64,000 bases of DNA from Acidobacteriota bacterium (lineage in GTDB: Bacteria > Acidobacteriota > Terriglobia > Terriglobales > Acidobacteriaceae), in the NCBI GenBank assembly GCA_025359885.1, contig JANYDG010000114.1, positions 53,358-117,357 on the forward strand. Reading direction: 5' to 3'. Numbering within the stretch: the stretch's first letter is position 1; each line of letters starts with the position of its first letter. Shown here in pieces: positions 1 to 8,228 of this stretch. Both the position numbers and the translations under genes were made by a program. The notes below the pieces were generated by a model that saw only the letters and a program-made list of their open reading frames with translations, did not search any database and was not told where the DNA came from.

Positions 1-1003
1 TCAGCGGCAAAAAGACCAGCGAGAGTCCAGCAATCTTTTGCAGCAGCCCCGGCACTGGAATTCCGGTGAGGAAAGGGATCGCGTACAGCACCGTAAAGGG
101 GAGTACGGCGAGCATCGTTCCGCGGGTGAGCCACTTTAATTGCTGGCGTAACAGGGGCGTATTGGCCCGCGCGTAGCTGCGCAGGAAGAGCACGGCGGCG
201 AGCACGAAATAGGTTGCGACATACGCTGTGGCCAACTGGTCAAGCCGCAGCCGCAGGGCAAATGTGGCCTGCCAGAAAAACAGGGCGAACAGCCTAATCC
301 CAACCACCCCAATGGCCGGGGCATAGATCAACGGCAGGAGCCAGCGGCGATTCCAGGCGCGTAGCCGCTCTTCGGGAAATACCAGTGCAAAATGCAGAAA
401 CAGTGCCGGCTGAAGGGCTTCGGCAAGGATATTGCCCCAGTAGATTGTCCAGTCAAGCAGGTCCAGTTTGCCGGTGTAGTGGAAGGTATTCAGCGCAAAG
501 GAAACGAGGCAGAAAACATAGAAATGTGTGGCGCGCGGTGCAGTCCAGCGCCGGAAAAGAACGTAAAGCCCAATCGCGAGATACACCAGGCCAATGACCC
601 GCGTGAATTGCAAGAGGCTTCGATCCGCAGGAATCGGAATCACCACGACCGGCGTGTCCAGGAAAATGCCGCGGCGGATGATGCTGTAGTCGGCTTTGCC
701 GTAGACGTCGGTATGCTTCAGTTCGCGATCGAGGTCAGAGCCGATCTCGATGGTGTGGTCGTTTACGGCCGTCAACAGGTCGCCGGGTTCAATGCCAGCC
801 TGGGCACCCGGTCCGCCAGCCAGCACATGCACTGCAATCAACCCTGGCAGGACACGGCTTTGCACCTCAGTCCACACCACGCCATCATCGGGCTGCTGGT
901 AGCGACTCTCCTGCTGGAGGTTAAAAACGGCAAATAGCCCCAGGGCCACGGTGGCAATTGCCAGCAGCGTTGCAACTACCCGGTTATAGAAATTCGTTTC
1001 CAT
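1..1003 (-). CDS. PDZ-domain multi-pass membrane protein, C-terminus cut off by window edge
   Basis: The reading frame is open from an ATG at 1003 down to base 2, giving about 334 residues with no stop. Residues 8-28 form a hydrophobic signal-anchor. Residues about 40-112 form a PDZ-like domain with the motif AGGPGAQAGIEPGD and a following LxxVN strand. After residue 120 there are at least five or six hydrophobic segments typical of an integral membrane sensor. In Acidobacteriota this arrangement often precedes a histidine kinase or phosphatase output domain, but that part lies outside the window, so the output is unknown. The short extracytoplasmic PDZ domain probably binds peptides or folds against the membrane region. 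No clear Shine-Dalgarno precedes the start. The gene points out of the window and has no visible operon partner. Confidence 0.75.
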   Translation of the reverse strand, partial: METNFYNRVVATLLAIATVALGLFAVFNLQQESRYQQPDDGVVWTEVQSRVLPGLIAVHVLAGGPGAQAGIEPGDLLTAVNDHTIEIGSDLDRELKHTDVYGKADYSIIRRGIFLDTPVVVIPIPADRSLLQFTRVIGLVYLAIGLYVLFRRWTAPRATHFYVFCLVSFALNTFHYTGKLDLLDWTIYWGNILAEALQPALFLHFALVFPEERLRAWNRRWLLPLIYAPAIGVVGIRLFALFFWQATFALRLRLDQLATAYVATYFVLAAVLFLRSYARANTPLLRQQLKWLTRGTMLAVLPFTVLYAIPFLTGIPVPGLLQKIAGLSLVFLPL

Positions 1004-1287
1004 TGGGGGAGCCTTGAGCCAAGACTGATGCACGTTGGTTGCCATGTCGATTGCGAAGCAGTTGCCATGCAGGGTCTATCGTCCAAACTACTGAAAGGAA
1101 TACGTATAAAGACTTTTCAACTCTTCATTGGTCACGGCTTCTGGAGGGAATTGTGAAAAATGTCTGACAAACCCAGGCTCATACTATGAAGAATGGAATC
1201 GTGCTATGGAAATACAGAGTACTCCCGTGGATACGATATTGACCTGTGACTAAGACGATTTTCAAGTCACTTTCAGTCATCGCAGGG
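1004..1287. other. Intergenic region between araD-like gene and PDZ protein
   Basis: This stretch of 284 bases is more AT-rich than its neighbours. I see no supported gene, RNA or clear terminator. It should hold the promoter of the PDZ membrane protein, which starts at 1003 and reads leftward, and the end of the araD-like transcript. A ten-codon open frame near 1159 has a good ribosome-binding site but is too short to call. Confidence 0.4.
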
Positions 1288-2022
1288 TCATTTTGAAGTT
1301 TTGCTTTTTTGTCCATAGGTGGCTCGGGGGCCGTGCTTGCGCTGGTAGTGATGTTCTCCGACGTAGGTTGCCAGACCCTCCGCAGGGCCGCCGAGCACAA
1401 CCGTGCGATAGGCAAGTCGAGCGATAAACTCAAGCAGGTCAGCATGTTCCACTGCAGCTGCGGGTGTTTTTCCCCACGCAAAGGGGGCATGACCGGCAAC
1501 CAACACTCCGGGTACAGCGAGCGGATCGAGGGCCCGCTCGCGGAACAGGCGTGCGATGACGGTGCCGGTGTTGAGCACATACGCTTCTTCCACCTCGGCT
1601 GCGGTCAGCGGAGCCGTGATGGGGACCTGACCATGGAAATAGTCAGCGTGTGTTGTGCCAAAGCAGGGAATTGGCTTGCAGGCCTGTGCCCAAGAGGTGG
1701 CAAATTCAGAGTGGGTATGCACCACGCCGCCAATTTGCGCAAATTCGCGGTACAAGAGCAGGTGGGTATCGAGATCGCTGGAAGGGTTCAGCGATCCCTC
1801 GACCACGGTTCCATCCAGCCTGGTGAGAACCAGGTCGGCGGGAGTCATTGTGGCGTACGCGACGCCGCTCGGTTTGATGGCCACGAGGGGCTCCGATCCA
1901 GAGCCGTCGAGGCCGCCGCGGTCAATGCCGCTGACGTTTCCAAACGTATGCAGAGCGAGCCCTCGGCGGGCGATTTCCTGGTTGGCGTGCAAAACTTCTT
2001 CACGAAGTGTGGTGAGCAACAT
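1288..2022 (-). CDS. araD: L-ribulose-5-phosphate 4-epimerase / class II aldolase family protein
   Basis: This 244-residue protein belongs to the class II aldolase/adducin family and matches L-ribulose-5-phosphate 4-epimerase in length (family about 230). The enzyme converts L-ribulose-5-phosphate to D-xylulose-5-phosphate, the last step of L-arabinose breakdown in the cytosol. Visible features are the phosphate-binding GNVSGID segment near residue 31, the KPSGV segment, the zinc-ligand stretch HTHSEFATSWAQ and a third histidine in VLVAGHAPFAWG. I chose the ATG at 2022 because AAGGAA lies just upstream; in-frame codons continue upstream to 2118 but look non-coding. It is divergent from a GH127-like arabinofuranosidase, which supports an arabinose role. 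Rhamnulose- or fuculose-phosphate aldolase is a possible alternative. Confidence 0.85.
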   Translation of the reverse strand: MLLTTLREEVLHANQEIARRGLALHTFGNVSGIDRGGLDGSGSEPLVAIKPSGVAYATMTPADLVLTRLDGTVVEGSLNPSSDLDTHLLLYREFAQIGGVVHTHSEFATSWAQACKPIPCFGTTHADYFHGQVPITAPLTAAEVEEAYVLNTGTVIARLFRERALDPLAVPGVLVAGHAPFAWGKTPAAAVEHADLLEFIARLAYRTVVLGGPAEGLATYVGEHHYQRKHGPRATYGQKSKTSK

Positions 2023-2201
2023 GGCAGATTCCTTGTCGGCAGATATGGCTGGTCGAGAGCCGAGAAACCGTTTACCGCAACAGAATAGCAGGTGCTTGCT
2101 GGTCGCGGGCAACTCCATCTCTGCTTCCGCTATGATTGGCTCGCATAGGTCAGGGGCGGTTCGATGAAGGAATCAAATGCGCCGCCCCAAGAGGCTCAGT
2201 A

Positions 2202-3992
2202 ATGAATCGTAGAAGCTTTGTGAAATCTGCGGCCCTGACGCCGCTTGCGCTGGGAAGTTTCAATGCCCTGGCTGCGGCGGTTACGAGCGCGCCAGATACA
2301 GCTTTTGCTCCAAAGTCCACAGGGCAGCAACGTCCGGCAGCTGCACTCCACGGCGAATCCCCCATGGGTGACCGCTTTGAGTTGACGCTGGGCCGCGTGC
2401 TTCGCGGCCAGTCTCCCGCCTACGGTGAAGAGTTTCTACTCGCCGACGTGCGCCCGGTTGCTGGGCGCCGCTTCACCGAATACAGCGGGGATGTCTCAGG
2501 GCGCTACATTGGTGCGCTTGCCACGGCCGCCCGCGTGTACCATCGCCAATTTCCTCAACTCGACGCGCTCGTGACCAAGGTACTGGCCCTGCAAAAGCCT
2601 GACGGGTACTTCGGCAGCTCCTTCCACTACGAGCACCCCGGCGACCTTGACATGGCCCTGCTGTGGGGTAATGGACGCCTTCTCGTTGGTCTCCTCGAGT
2701 ATTACCGCCTTAAACCCTCGCCGTCGCTTCTAGCGTCGTGCGTGCGCCTCGGCAATTTTCTGCTCCGCGTGGCCCCTGTGATGCTCTCCCCCGCGATACG
2801 CGCCAGTTTTGGTGCGCAGCATTTCGCCTCAAGCTACATCTGCTGGACCCAGCAGACTGAGGGCCTCGCTAACCTGTATGAACTGACGCATGACCAGCGA
2901 TTTCGCAGCCTTGCCGAACAGATCGCGGCCGTTACCGAGCGCCGCCCCAGCGACCACGTCCACGGTTACCTTACCAGCCTGCGCGGCTGGGTTGACCTCT
3001 ACCGCGCAACGGACGACGCCGGGATTCTCGCGCGTTGCGAGGCTGCCTGGCAGGATGTAGCCCAGTCGCAGGACCTGCTCATCACTGGCGGTGTCCCCGA
3101 AGGCTGGTCGCCCAACAACCACCGCACCGAGGGATGCGCTGAGGTTGACTGGCTGCGCCTCAGTCTTGCCCTGGCCAATGCCACTGGAAAGACGAAGTAT
3201 CTGGCCATGGCAGAGCGTACTGCGTTCAACGAATTCAGCTTCAACCAATTTGCCACTGGCGATTTTGGTCACCGCGTTTACACCGAAACCGGTCTACCCG
3301 CAGCCGGAGCTGTCCGTGCCTGGTGGTGCTGCACGCTGCACGGTCTCCGCTGCTTTCCTGATCTGCAAGCCAGCGCTTTTCGCGAGGGTGAAAACGCCGT
3401 CGACTTTAATCTGCCTTTCGATGCCAGCTTCCAATCCGGCCGGTTTTCTGCAATCTCTACCTCAACCCTTGCAGAGGACGGCATGGTGAAGATCGCGGTG
3501 ACAGGTGCCCTGGCGGACAAGCCTGTACAGGTTCGCATCCGGAAGCCGGAATGGTCTGAAAACCTGACAATTCGGATCAACAAAAAGGTAGTCCCATGCG
3601 TGTTTGAAAGCGGCTACGCGATGGTCAATCGGACCTGGAAGGTAGGCGACGTAGTCGAAATTCGCTATGCCATGGCCCTGCGGCACGAGGCGGCGAGCAG
3701 CAATCGTGCCAGCTTTTGGTTTGGCCCGTGGCTCCTTGGCGCGCCCGCTGCAGAAAACCCTGCTTACTTCAATGAACTCACAGCCGAAAACAAGCTTTTG
3801 CGGCAAAGCGCGAGTTCTCCGGGACCCTCACGAGCCCATTTCGCTGTACCTGTTGCCGCAGCCACTTTTCCGTTCATTCCCGCCGAGTTTCCCGAGCAAC
3901 CGTCAACCGTGACTCTGCGCCCCATTGCCGAGCAGGCAGGTCAGCCCGTTACCTCGTGGGAACTGCGCTTTTTAACTGAAGTGACATTGTGA
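2202..3992 (+). CDS. GH127-like beta-L-arabinofuranosidase (DUF1680 family), Tat-exported
   Basis: This 596-residue protein resembles glycoside hydrolase family 127/DUF1680, which removes beta-L-arabinofuranose from plant or glycoprotein glycans. Residues 1-26 form a twin-arginine signal beginning MNRRSFVKSAAL, so it is probably folded before export to the periplasm. The middle has the (alpha/alpha)6-barrel pattern. The zinc site and nucleophile of the family can be recognised: an E-x-C motif in TEGCAEVDW and the paired cysteines in WWCCTLHG, the first of which is the catalytic nucleophile in characterised members. A beta-sandwich region follows (VQVRIRKPEWS). I chose the ATG at 2202 because the Tat signal starts there; the frame is open upstream to 2136. 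It sits 179 bases from the divergent araD-like gene, so the pair may share control. Confidence 0.8.
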   Translation: MNRRSFVKSAALTPLALGSFNALAAAVTSAPDTAFAPKSTGQQRPAAALHGESPMGDRFELTLGRVLRGQSPAYGEEFLLADVRPVAGRRFTEYSGDVSGRYIGALATAARVYHRQFPQLDALVTKVLALQKPDGYFGSSFHYEHPGDLDMALLWGNGRLLVGLLEYYRLKPSPSLLASCVRLGNFLLRVAPVMLSPAIRASFGAQHFASSYICWTQQTEGLANLYELTHDQRFRSLAEQIAAVTERRPSDHVHGYLTSLRGWVDLYRATDDAGILARCEAAWQDVAQSQDLLITGGVPEGWSPNNHRTEGCAEVDWLRLSLALANATGKTKYLAMAERTAFNEFSFNQFATGDFGHRVYTETGLPAAGAVRAWWCCTLHGLRCFPDLQASAFREGENAVDFNLPFDASFQSGRFSAISTSTLAEDGMVKIAVTGALADKPVQVRIRKPEWSENLTIRINKKVVPCVFESGYAMVNRTWKVGDVVEIRYAMALRHEAASSNRASFWFGPWLLGAPAAENPAYFNELTAENKLLRQSASSPGPSRAHFAVPVAAATFPFIPAEFPEQPSTVTLRPIAEQAGQPVTSWELRFLTEVTL

Positions 3993-4032
3993 GAGGGCTA
4001 CACGTTCACCGGAGATTGAAATTTCACGGAAG

Positions 4033-4653
4033 GTGCATGTAATCCCGCCGAGACAAACATCGTCTACCAAGGTGATGGCAACCTTGACCACAATTCTGGA
4101 GAGTATGGGCAAGCAAGCGGCGGCCACCCCTGAGGCGTTGGATTTTGCTCAAGTGGCGGGCCAGTATCGGCCACAGATATTTCGGTTTCTACTTTCGTCA
4201 CTGCGCGACCCAGACGCCGCCGAGACGCTGACCCAGGATTGTCTTCTGAAGGCGCATCGCAACTGGTCCAGCTTTCGCGGAGAATCAAACGTTCTTACCT
4301 GGCTGCTGCGCATTGCCATCAATCTGCAAAAGGATGAGTGGCGCAGCCGACGGCTTCAGTTCTGGAAGACCACCAGCCGCAACTCGGTTGATGCCGATGA
4401 CGTGAGCGGATGGTTGGCCAGCGACGAATCGTCGCCCGAGCAGCAAGTGGTTGCACGGGATCAGGTTCGCCTCGTCTGGTTAGCCGTCAAGGGTTTGAGC
4501 GAACGGCAGAGAACAGTCTTCATGCTCCGTCACGTCGAGGAGATGGAACTGCAGGAAATTGCTGTCGCAATGAATTTAAGTGAAGGCACAGTGAAAGCAC
4601 ACCTGTCGCGGGCAATGCTCCGCGTACGGGCCGAGTTGGGAGGGAAACGATGA
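4033..4653 (+). CDS. ECF-type RNA polymerase sigma-70 factor
   Basis: This is an extracytoplasmic-function sigma factor of up to 206 residues. Sigma region 2 runs from about residue 45 to 105, with FRFLLSSLRDPDAAETLTQD and a TWLLRIAINL segment. Region 4 covers the C-terminal 60 residues (LSERQRTVFMLRHVEEMELQEIA and the helix-turn-helix NLSEGTVKAHLSRA). It would direct RNA polymerase to a small stress regulon. The start is uncertain: the GTG at 4033 gives the longest form, while ATGs at 4075 and 4108 are also possible, and none has an ideal ribosome-binding site. The stop overlaps the next start by four bases (ATGA), so translation of the putative membrane partner is coupled. A CpxP-like periplasmic protein follows, which suggests envelope or metal stress as the input. 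Confidence 0.9.
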   Translation: MHVIPPRQTSSTKVMATLTTILESMGKQAAATPEALDFAQVAGQYRPQIFRFLLSSLRDPDAAETLTQDCLLKAHRNWSSFRGESNVLTWLLRIAINLQKDEWRSRRLQFWKTTSRNSVDADDVSGWLASDESSPEQQVVARDQVRLVWLAVKGLSERQRTVFMLRHVEEMELQEIAVAMNLSEGTVKAHLSRAMLRVRAELGGKR

Positions 4654-5126
4654 GCTTTGAAGACAACAAGCCGCAGAGTGAAGATCCGCAGGTTGAGGCA
4701 GCACTACGGCAGTTTCGCGAAAGCATTCACCAATGGAGCGACGAGGAATTTTCGCGGAACCGGACACTTTCCAGGACTGCGCCAAGTAGTTTTGGCAGCA
4801 TCTGGCAGCGCAGCTTTCACTCCCTCACCCGACCGGCAATAGCCTCGGCGCTCGCGGGCATCCTGATCGTCGGGGGCGCTGCAGTTCCGATTCTGGTGCA
4901 TCACGAGAGGCAACTTGCGATTGCCAGTGAAGCCAGGGCGCTAGAACAGGCCCGGGAACGAGAAAGAATTGCGACCGAGCGTCAGCAGATTCAAAACGTT
5001 AGTCAGGCTGCTGACGCCGTAAGCGATGAAAACCTCCTCAGTCATGTGGACAGCGATATTGCACAGGCCACACCCGATGCAATGGAGCCGCTGGCCCGCA
5101 TGATGAACGACCCAAACCCCAGGTAA
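4650..5126 (+). CDS. Single-pass membrane protein, probable anti-sigma factor
   Basis: This 158-residue protein has a cytoplasmic N-terminal part of about 60 residues, one membrane helix near residues 63-85 (AIASALAGILIVGGAAVPIL) and a periplasmic tail with a charged, probably coiled-coil stretch rich in Arg and Glu. I do not recognise a zinc-binding anti-sigma motif (HxxxCxxC is absent). The role is inferred from its four-base overlap with the upstream ECF sigma gene and from its topology, which is that of membrane anti-sigma factors. The coupled start at 4650 is well supported by the ATGA overlap. It could also be a scaffold linking the sigma factor to the CpxP-like protein encoded 44 bases downstream. 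Confidence 0.7.
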   Translation: MSFEDNKPQSEDPQVEAALRQFRESIHQWSDEEFSRNRTLSRTAPSSFGSIWQRSFHSLTRPAIASALAGILIVGGAAVPILVHHERQLAIASEARALEQARERERIATERQQIQNVSQAADAVSDENLLSHVDSDIAQATPDAMEPLARMMNDPNPR

Positions 5127-5170
5127 TCAACCACTTCGGACACAATGATCCGAATTCTCAGGGAGTCGAA

Positions 5171-5803
5171 ATGAAACTCAACTTTGCAAAACTCGGGAGG
5201 GGAATGGCGATTGCCGCCCTCGGATGCAGCAGTGTCATTGCCGTAACAGCTTTTGCCCAGGGTCCCGGCGGCATGGGTATGGGCCCGCATCATCCGCCGA
5301 TGGAGCGAGCCATGGGCCCGCAGGGCGATCACGGCCGCTGGTGGAATGAACCCAAGGCGATTGAGAAATTCAAACTCAGCGAAACCCAGCGCAAGGCCAT
5401 GGACGACATCTACCAGCAGCATCGTGTGAATCTAGTCGACCTCCATGCCACGCTTCAAAAGTCAGAACTCGCCCTTGAGCCTCTGATTCGTACCGACGAC
5501 CCGGACGAAGGCAAGATTCTCGCCCAGATAGATCGCGTAGCCCAGGCCCGCGCTGAGCTGGAAAAAGCCAATGCCCGCATGCTGCTCGGCATTCGCAAGC
5601 AACTCACGCCTGACCAGTGGAAGCAGCTTGAAGCGGCCCGGGCAGCGCGCCATGACAAGGGCCGTGATCACGAAGAAGGCATGAGAAGTCACGGCAAAGG
5701 GCCCGGCATGGGCGGTATGGGCATGGACAAGTCTGGTCCTGAGCCACCGAGCGGTCCTGGCCCCAATGACCCCGGCATCGCTGCACCAGGCGCGGACGAA
5801 TAG
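5171..5803 (+). CDS. Spy/CpxP/ZraP-like periplasmic protein, Met/His-rich
   Basis: This 210-residue protein has a signal peptide ending near residue 30 (VTAFAQG). The mature part is alpha-helical and carries two LTxxQ-type motifs of the Spy/CpxP family: LSETQRKAMDDIYQQHR around residue 73 and LTPDQWKQLEAARAARH around residue 147. Family members are periplasmic chaperones or metal-responsive sensors that inhibit a signalling partner. Both ends of the mature protein are unusually rich in Met, His and Gly (GGMGMGPHHPPM and GPGMGGMGMD), which suggests copper, zinc or nickel binding. It follows the ECF sigma factor and its membrane partner, so it may be the periplasmic sensor of that system. The start has GGGAG upstream. 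A strong terminator follows at 5933. Confidence 0.8.
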   Translation: MKLNFAKLGRGMAIAALGCSSVIAVTAFAQGPGGMGMGPHHPPMERAMGPQGDHGRWWNEPKAIEKFKLSETQRKAMDDIYQQHRVNLVDLHATLQKSELALEPLIRTDDPDEGKILAQIDRVAQARAELEKANARMLLGIRKQLTPDQWKQLEAARAARHDKGRDHEEGMRSHGKGPGMGGMGMDKSGPEPPSGPGPNDPGIAAPGADE

Positions 5804-5932
5804 CCATCTTGATCACTTCAAGGTTTTGAAGTGGCGGCGAGTTCGATCGCACTTCGTCGCCGCGTCAAAAAGGGGCCCCAGTACGAGGCCTAGATCTCGC
5901 GGAGTCCTAGGAAACAATCGAGCAGAGAGCAT

Positions 5933-5963
5933 CGCGGTGGCTGCGCAGTCACCGCGTTTTTTT
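5933..5963 (+). terminator. Intrinsic terminator after the ECF sigma/CpxP-like operon
   Basis: A seven-base perfect stem, CGCGGTG (5933-5939) with CACCGCG (5950-5956), is followed at once by seven T residues. It ends rightward transcripts from the sigma operon just before the convergent glycerate kinase gene. Confidence 0.85.
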
Positions 5964-5971
5964 GCTTCAGA

Positions 5972-7423
5972 TCAATGGGGCTCAGCGATGAACAGCCGCA
6001 GGTCCCGCAGGTTGTGCCCGGTTGGCCCGGTCACCACGGAGTCTCCCAGTGCTGTGAGCAGTGGGCAGGCATCAAAGCGAGCCAGCGCGTCTTCAGGGTC
6101 ATACCCAAATGCCAGGGCACGCTGCACTGTCGTCGGATCAGCCATGGCACCCGCAGCGCGTGTGTTGCCGTCGATTCCGTCTGATCCGGCGCTGAAAACC
6201 ACGAGCATCTCTTCCGGAGTTTTCGCCAACTCCAGTGCGCAGGCCAGCACAAACTGCTGATTGCGCCCACCCGCCCCAGGCGTCCGATTGAGCACGACCG
6301 TAACTTCTCCGCCAGAAATCAGGCAGCAGCGCGGATGCGCCGCCTGTTCTGCTGCAAAGCGTTGCAAAAGGTACCGCGCCGCATCCGCATAGTCCCAGTC
6401 ATCGCAAGAGTTATCCACGACGGCGAAGTAGCCAGCCCGCTCCGCCGCTATGCGCGCGTTCTCCACCAGGTCATGGCTCGACAGGAGCACTTCAAACACT
6501 GAATTTCTGAAAGCCGTTTCCTCTTGCTTGGAATTGACTGTTTCGGTTGCATGGCCTCGTTCGCCCCAGGGCATAAGCGGCAAAAAAGGACTCGACTTGC
6601 CCTTGGTCGGGTTCGAGTCAGCCAACGCGCCCCGTTCAAAGAAGCTGCGCACGGTCGGCGGAAATTTGTCAGCGAGTGCATAGCGCGCAATCAACTCCTG
6701 TACTTCCGCAAGCGTCGTCGAATTCGGTGAGGTGGGTCCGCTCGCGAGAGTATCCAGGCTGCGCAACGGCACGTCTGGCAGCAGGACTGACAGCTTCGTT
6801 GCCGCAGGCGCAGCCAGCGCCAGTCGCCCTCCCTTGACCGCGGAGAAATACTTCCGAATCGAATTTACCTCTGTGATGGGAGCTCCACAGCCAATCAGCG
6901 CCTGGTGAAAGACAATGGCGTCGTTGACCGTAATTGCGGGGTCCAGTGGAAGATCAAAAAGAGCCGACCCGCCGCCTGAAATGAGAAAAATCACCAGCGT
7001 ATCTGTATTTGCCTTGCGCAGCAGGGCCAGGGTCGCCCGCGCCGCTGCAAATGAGTCTTCGTTGGGCAACGGGTGCCCGCCGGCAAAATAGCGAATGCGC
7101 CAATTGCGCTTCTCTGGGATTGCGGGCGAGCAACAAATTCCCCTTACACCCCCGCGCCGCTCCATCCGAAGCAGTAGCGTATCGAGCATGGGCACCGCTG
7201 CCTTGCCGATTGCCACAACAAAAATCTGGCGATAGTCTTTTAGCCGCAGGTCCCGTGGGGGAGCCTCACCGTCGCCCGCCGCTAGAGGCCGACGCAGCAC
7301 ACCGTCTTCAAACTGGATATGCCGGTCAAATGCCGACTCGATGCGGCAGGCATCCAGCGAATTCAGAAAAATCCTGGTCGCAGTCGCGTGCATTGATTCC
7401 AGGTCGCGTTCGTTGCTTGTCAT
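5972..7423 (-). CDS. Glycerate 2-kinase (DUF4147/MOFRL family)
   Basis: This 483-residue protein has the two-part structure of bacterial glycerate 2-kinase. The N-terminal DUF4147 domain covers residues about 10-260 and contains AIGKAAVPML, the glycine-rich ISGGGSALF loop and DVPLRSLDTLASGPTSPN. The C-terminal MOFRL domain covers residues about 350-480, with SGGEVTVVLN, GAGGRNQQFVLACAL, SAGSDGIDGNTRAAGA and PTGHNLRDLRL. It phosphorylates D-glycerate to 2-phosphoglycerate, feeding glyoxylate, serine or tartronate breakdown into glycolysis. It lies 14 bases upstream of an alpha/beta hydrolase gene on its own 5' side, so the two are probably cotranscribed from 8181. The length is near the family upper range because of a spacer around residues 275-300. 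Confidence 0.88.
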   Translation of the reverse strand: MTSNERDLESMHATATRIFLNSLDACRIESAFDRHIQFEDGVLRRPLAAGDGEAPPRDLRLKDYRQIFVVAIGKAAVPMLDTLLLRMERRGGVRGICCSPAIPEKRNWRIRYFAGGHPLPNEDSFAAARATLALLRKANTDTLVIFLISGGGSALFDLPLDPAITVNDAIVFHQALIGCGAPITEVNSIRKYFSAVKGGRLALAAPAATKLSVLLPDVPLRSLDTLASGPTSPNSTTLAEVQELIARYALADKFPPTVRSFFERGALADSNPTKGKSSPFLPLMPWGERGHATETVNSKQEETAFRNSVFEVLLSSHDLVENARIAAERAGYFAVVDNSCDDWDYADAARYLLQRFAAEQAAHPRCCLISGGEVTVVLNRTPGAGGRNQQFVLACALELAKTPEEMLVVFSAGSDGIDGNTRAAGAMADPTTVQRALAFGYDPEDALARFDACPLLTALGDSVVTGPTGHNLRDLRLFIAEPH

Positions 7424-7437
7424 CGTAAGTATCTCGA

Positions 7438-8181
7438 TTATTTCGAATTCGCAGAAAGTGTCTGGTTCACCCAGTTGCTGAGAGCTGCCTGCATTGTCGG
7501 CAGGTAGCCGGTAAAGAAGTGGTCGGCTCCTGGGATCAATACCAGTGTCTTCGGCTCGCTCGCCGTCTGCACGATGCGACGCAGTTGCTCCGGGGGCCCG
7601 TAAGGGTCCCGATCACCGCTCAGGAATAATTTGGGAATTTTGCAGGAGGGGAGCCATGGATAGCTGTAGTCGCGGCCTTCAGCGTGTGCTGGCAAGCCCA
7701 GAGATGCAAATCCGCGAACGTCTCTGCGGTTGCAGCAAGCCTGAAGCCCCATTGCCGCGCCAAATGAAAAGCCAGCGGCCACAATCGGCTTTCCAAACGT
7801 CTGTGCTAGCCAATCCAGCCCGGCTCGCACATCGTCAACTTCGGCTCGACCATTGTGGCTCCCTTCGCTCAGGCCTGTTCCCCGAAAATTGAAGCGCAAC
7901 ACCGGCCAGCCCAGCGCGGAAAATACCTTCATTGCGTGATAAACGACTTTGTTGTGCAGAGTTCCCCCGGCCAGGGGGTGAGGATGACAAACCAGGGCGC
8001 AATACTCGGCGTCACGCTCTCCAGCATTCAATAGCGCTTCGAGGTGGCCCGCCGGCCCATCGAAAAAGAGGCTGACCAGCGCGCCGGGTGCCGCAGACAA
8101 TACGCGCGACCGCTCCTCGGTCTCAGTGAGCTGCTGCGAAAAAAGCGCGTTGTCGGCGTTGGTCGGCATGCCAGCCTTCAT
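7438..8181 (-). CDS. Alpha/beta hydrolase, dienelactone hydrolase-like
   Basis: This 247-residue cytosolic protein has the alpha/beta-hydrolase fold. The oxyanion region CHPHPLAGGTLHNKV near residue 66 is typical of the small YhjR/CHPHPxxGG group. The nucleophile elbow is GFSFGA (Ser near 142). The acid is in SGDRDPYG and the catalytic His in PGADHFFTG near residue 222. Natural substrates of this group are generally unknown. It lies directly upstream of the glycerate kinase gene with a 14-base gap, so it probably leads a two-gene unit. ATGs at 8181 and 8169 are both possible starts. The M20 peptidase gene begins 47 bases away on the other strand. Confidence 0.85.
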   Translation of the reverse strand: MKAGMPTNADNALFSQQLTETEERSRVLSAAPGALVSLFFDGPAGHLEALLNAGERDAEYCALVCHPHPLAGGTLHNKVVYHAMKVFSALGWPVLRFNFRGTGLSEGSHNGRAEVDDVRAGLDWLAQTFGKPIVAAGFSFGAAMGLQACCNRRDVRGFASLGLPAHAEGRDYSYPWLPSCKIPKLFLSGDRDPYGPPEQLRRIVQTASEPKTLVLIPGADHFFTGYLPTMQAALSNWVNQTLSANSK

Positions 8182-8228
8182 TCTATGCGCCCATTTTCGC
8201 CCCAGTGGTGGAGTATTCTGGCAGTACC

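Noticed and set aside
392..937. Plus-strand open frame of 181 codons
   Set aside because: It lies opposite the PDZ membrane protein, whose PDZ and membrane segments are clearly coding; no start signal or domain is visible.
1309..2088. Plus-strand open frame of 259 codons over araD
   Set aside because: Antisense to a well-supported enzyme; its translation has no family features and high Cys/Arg content typical of shadow frames.
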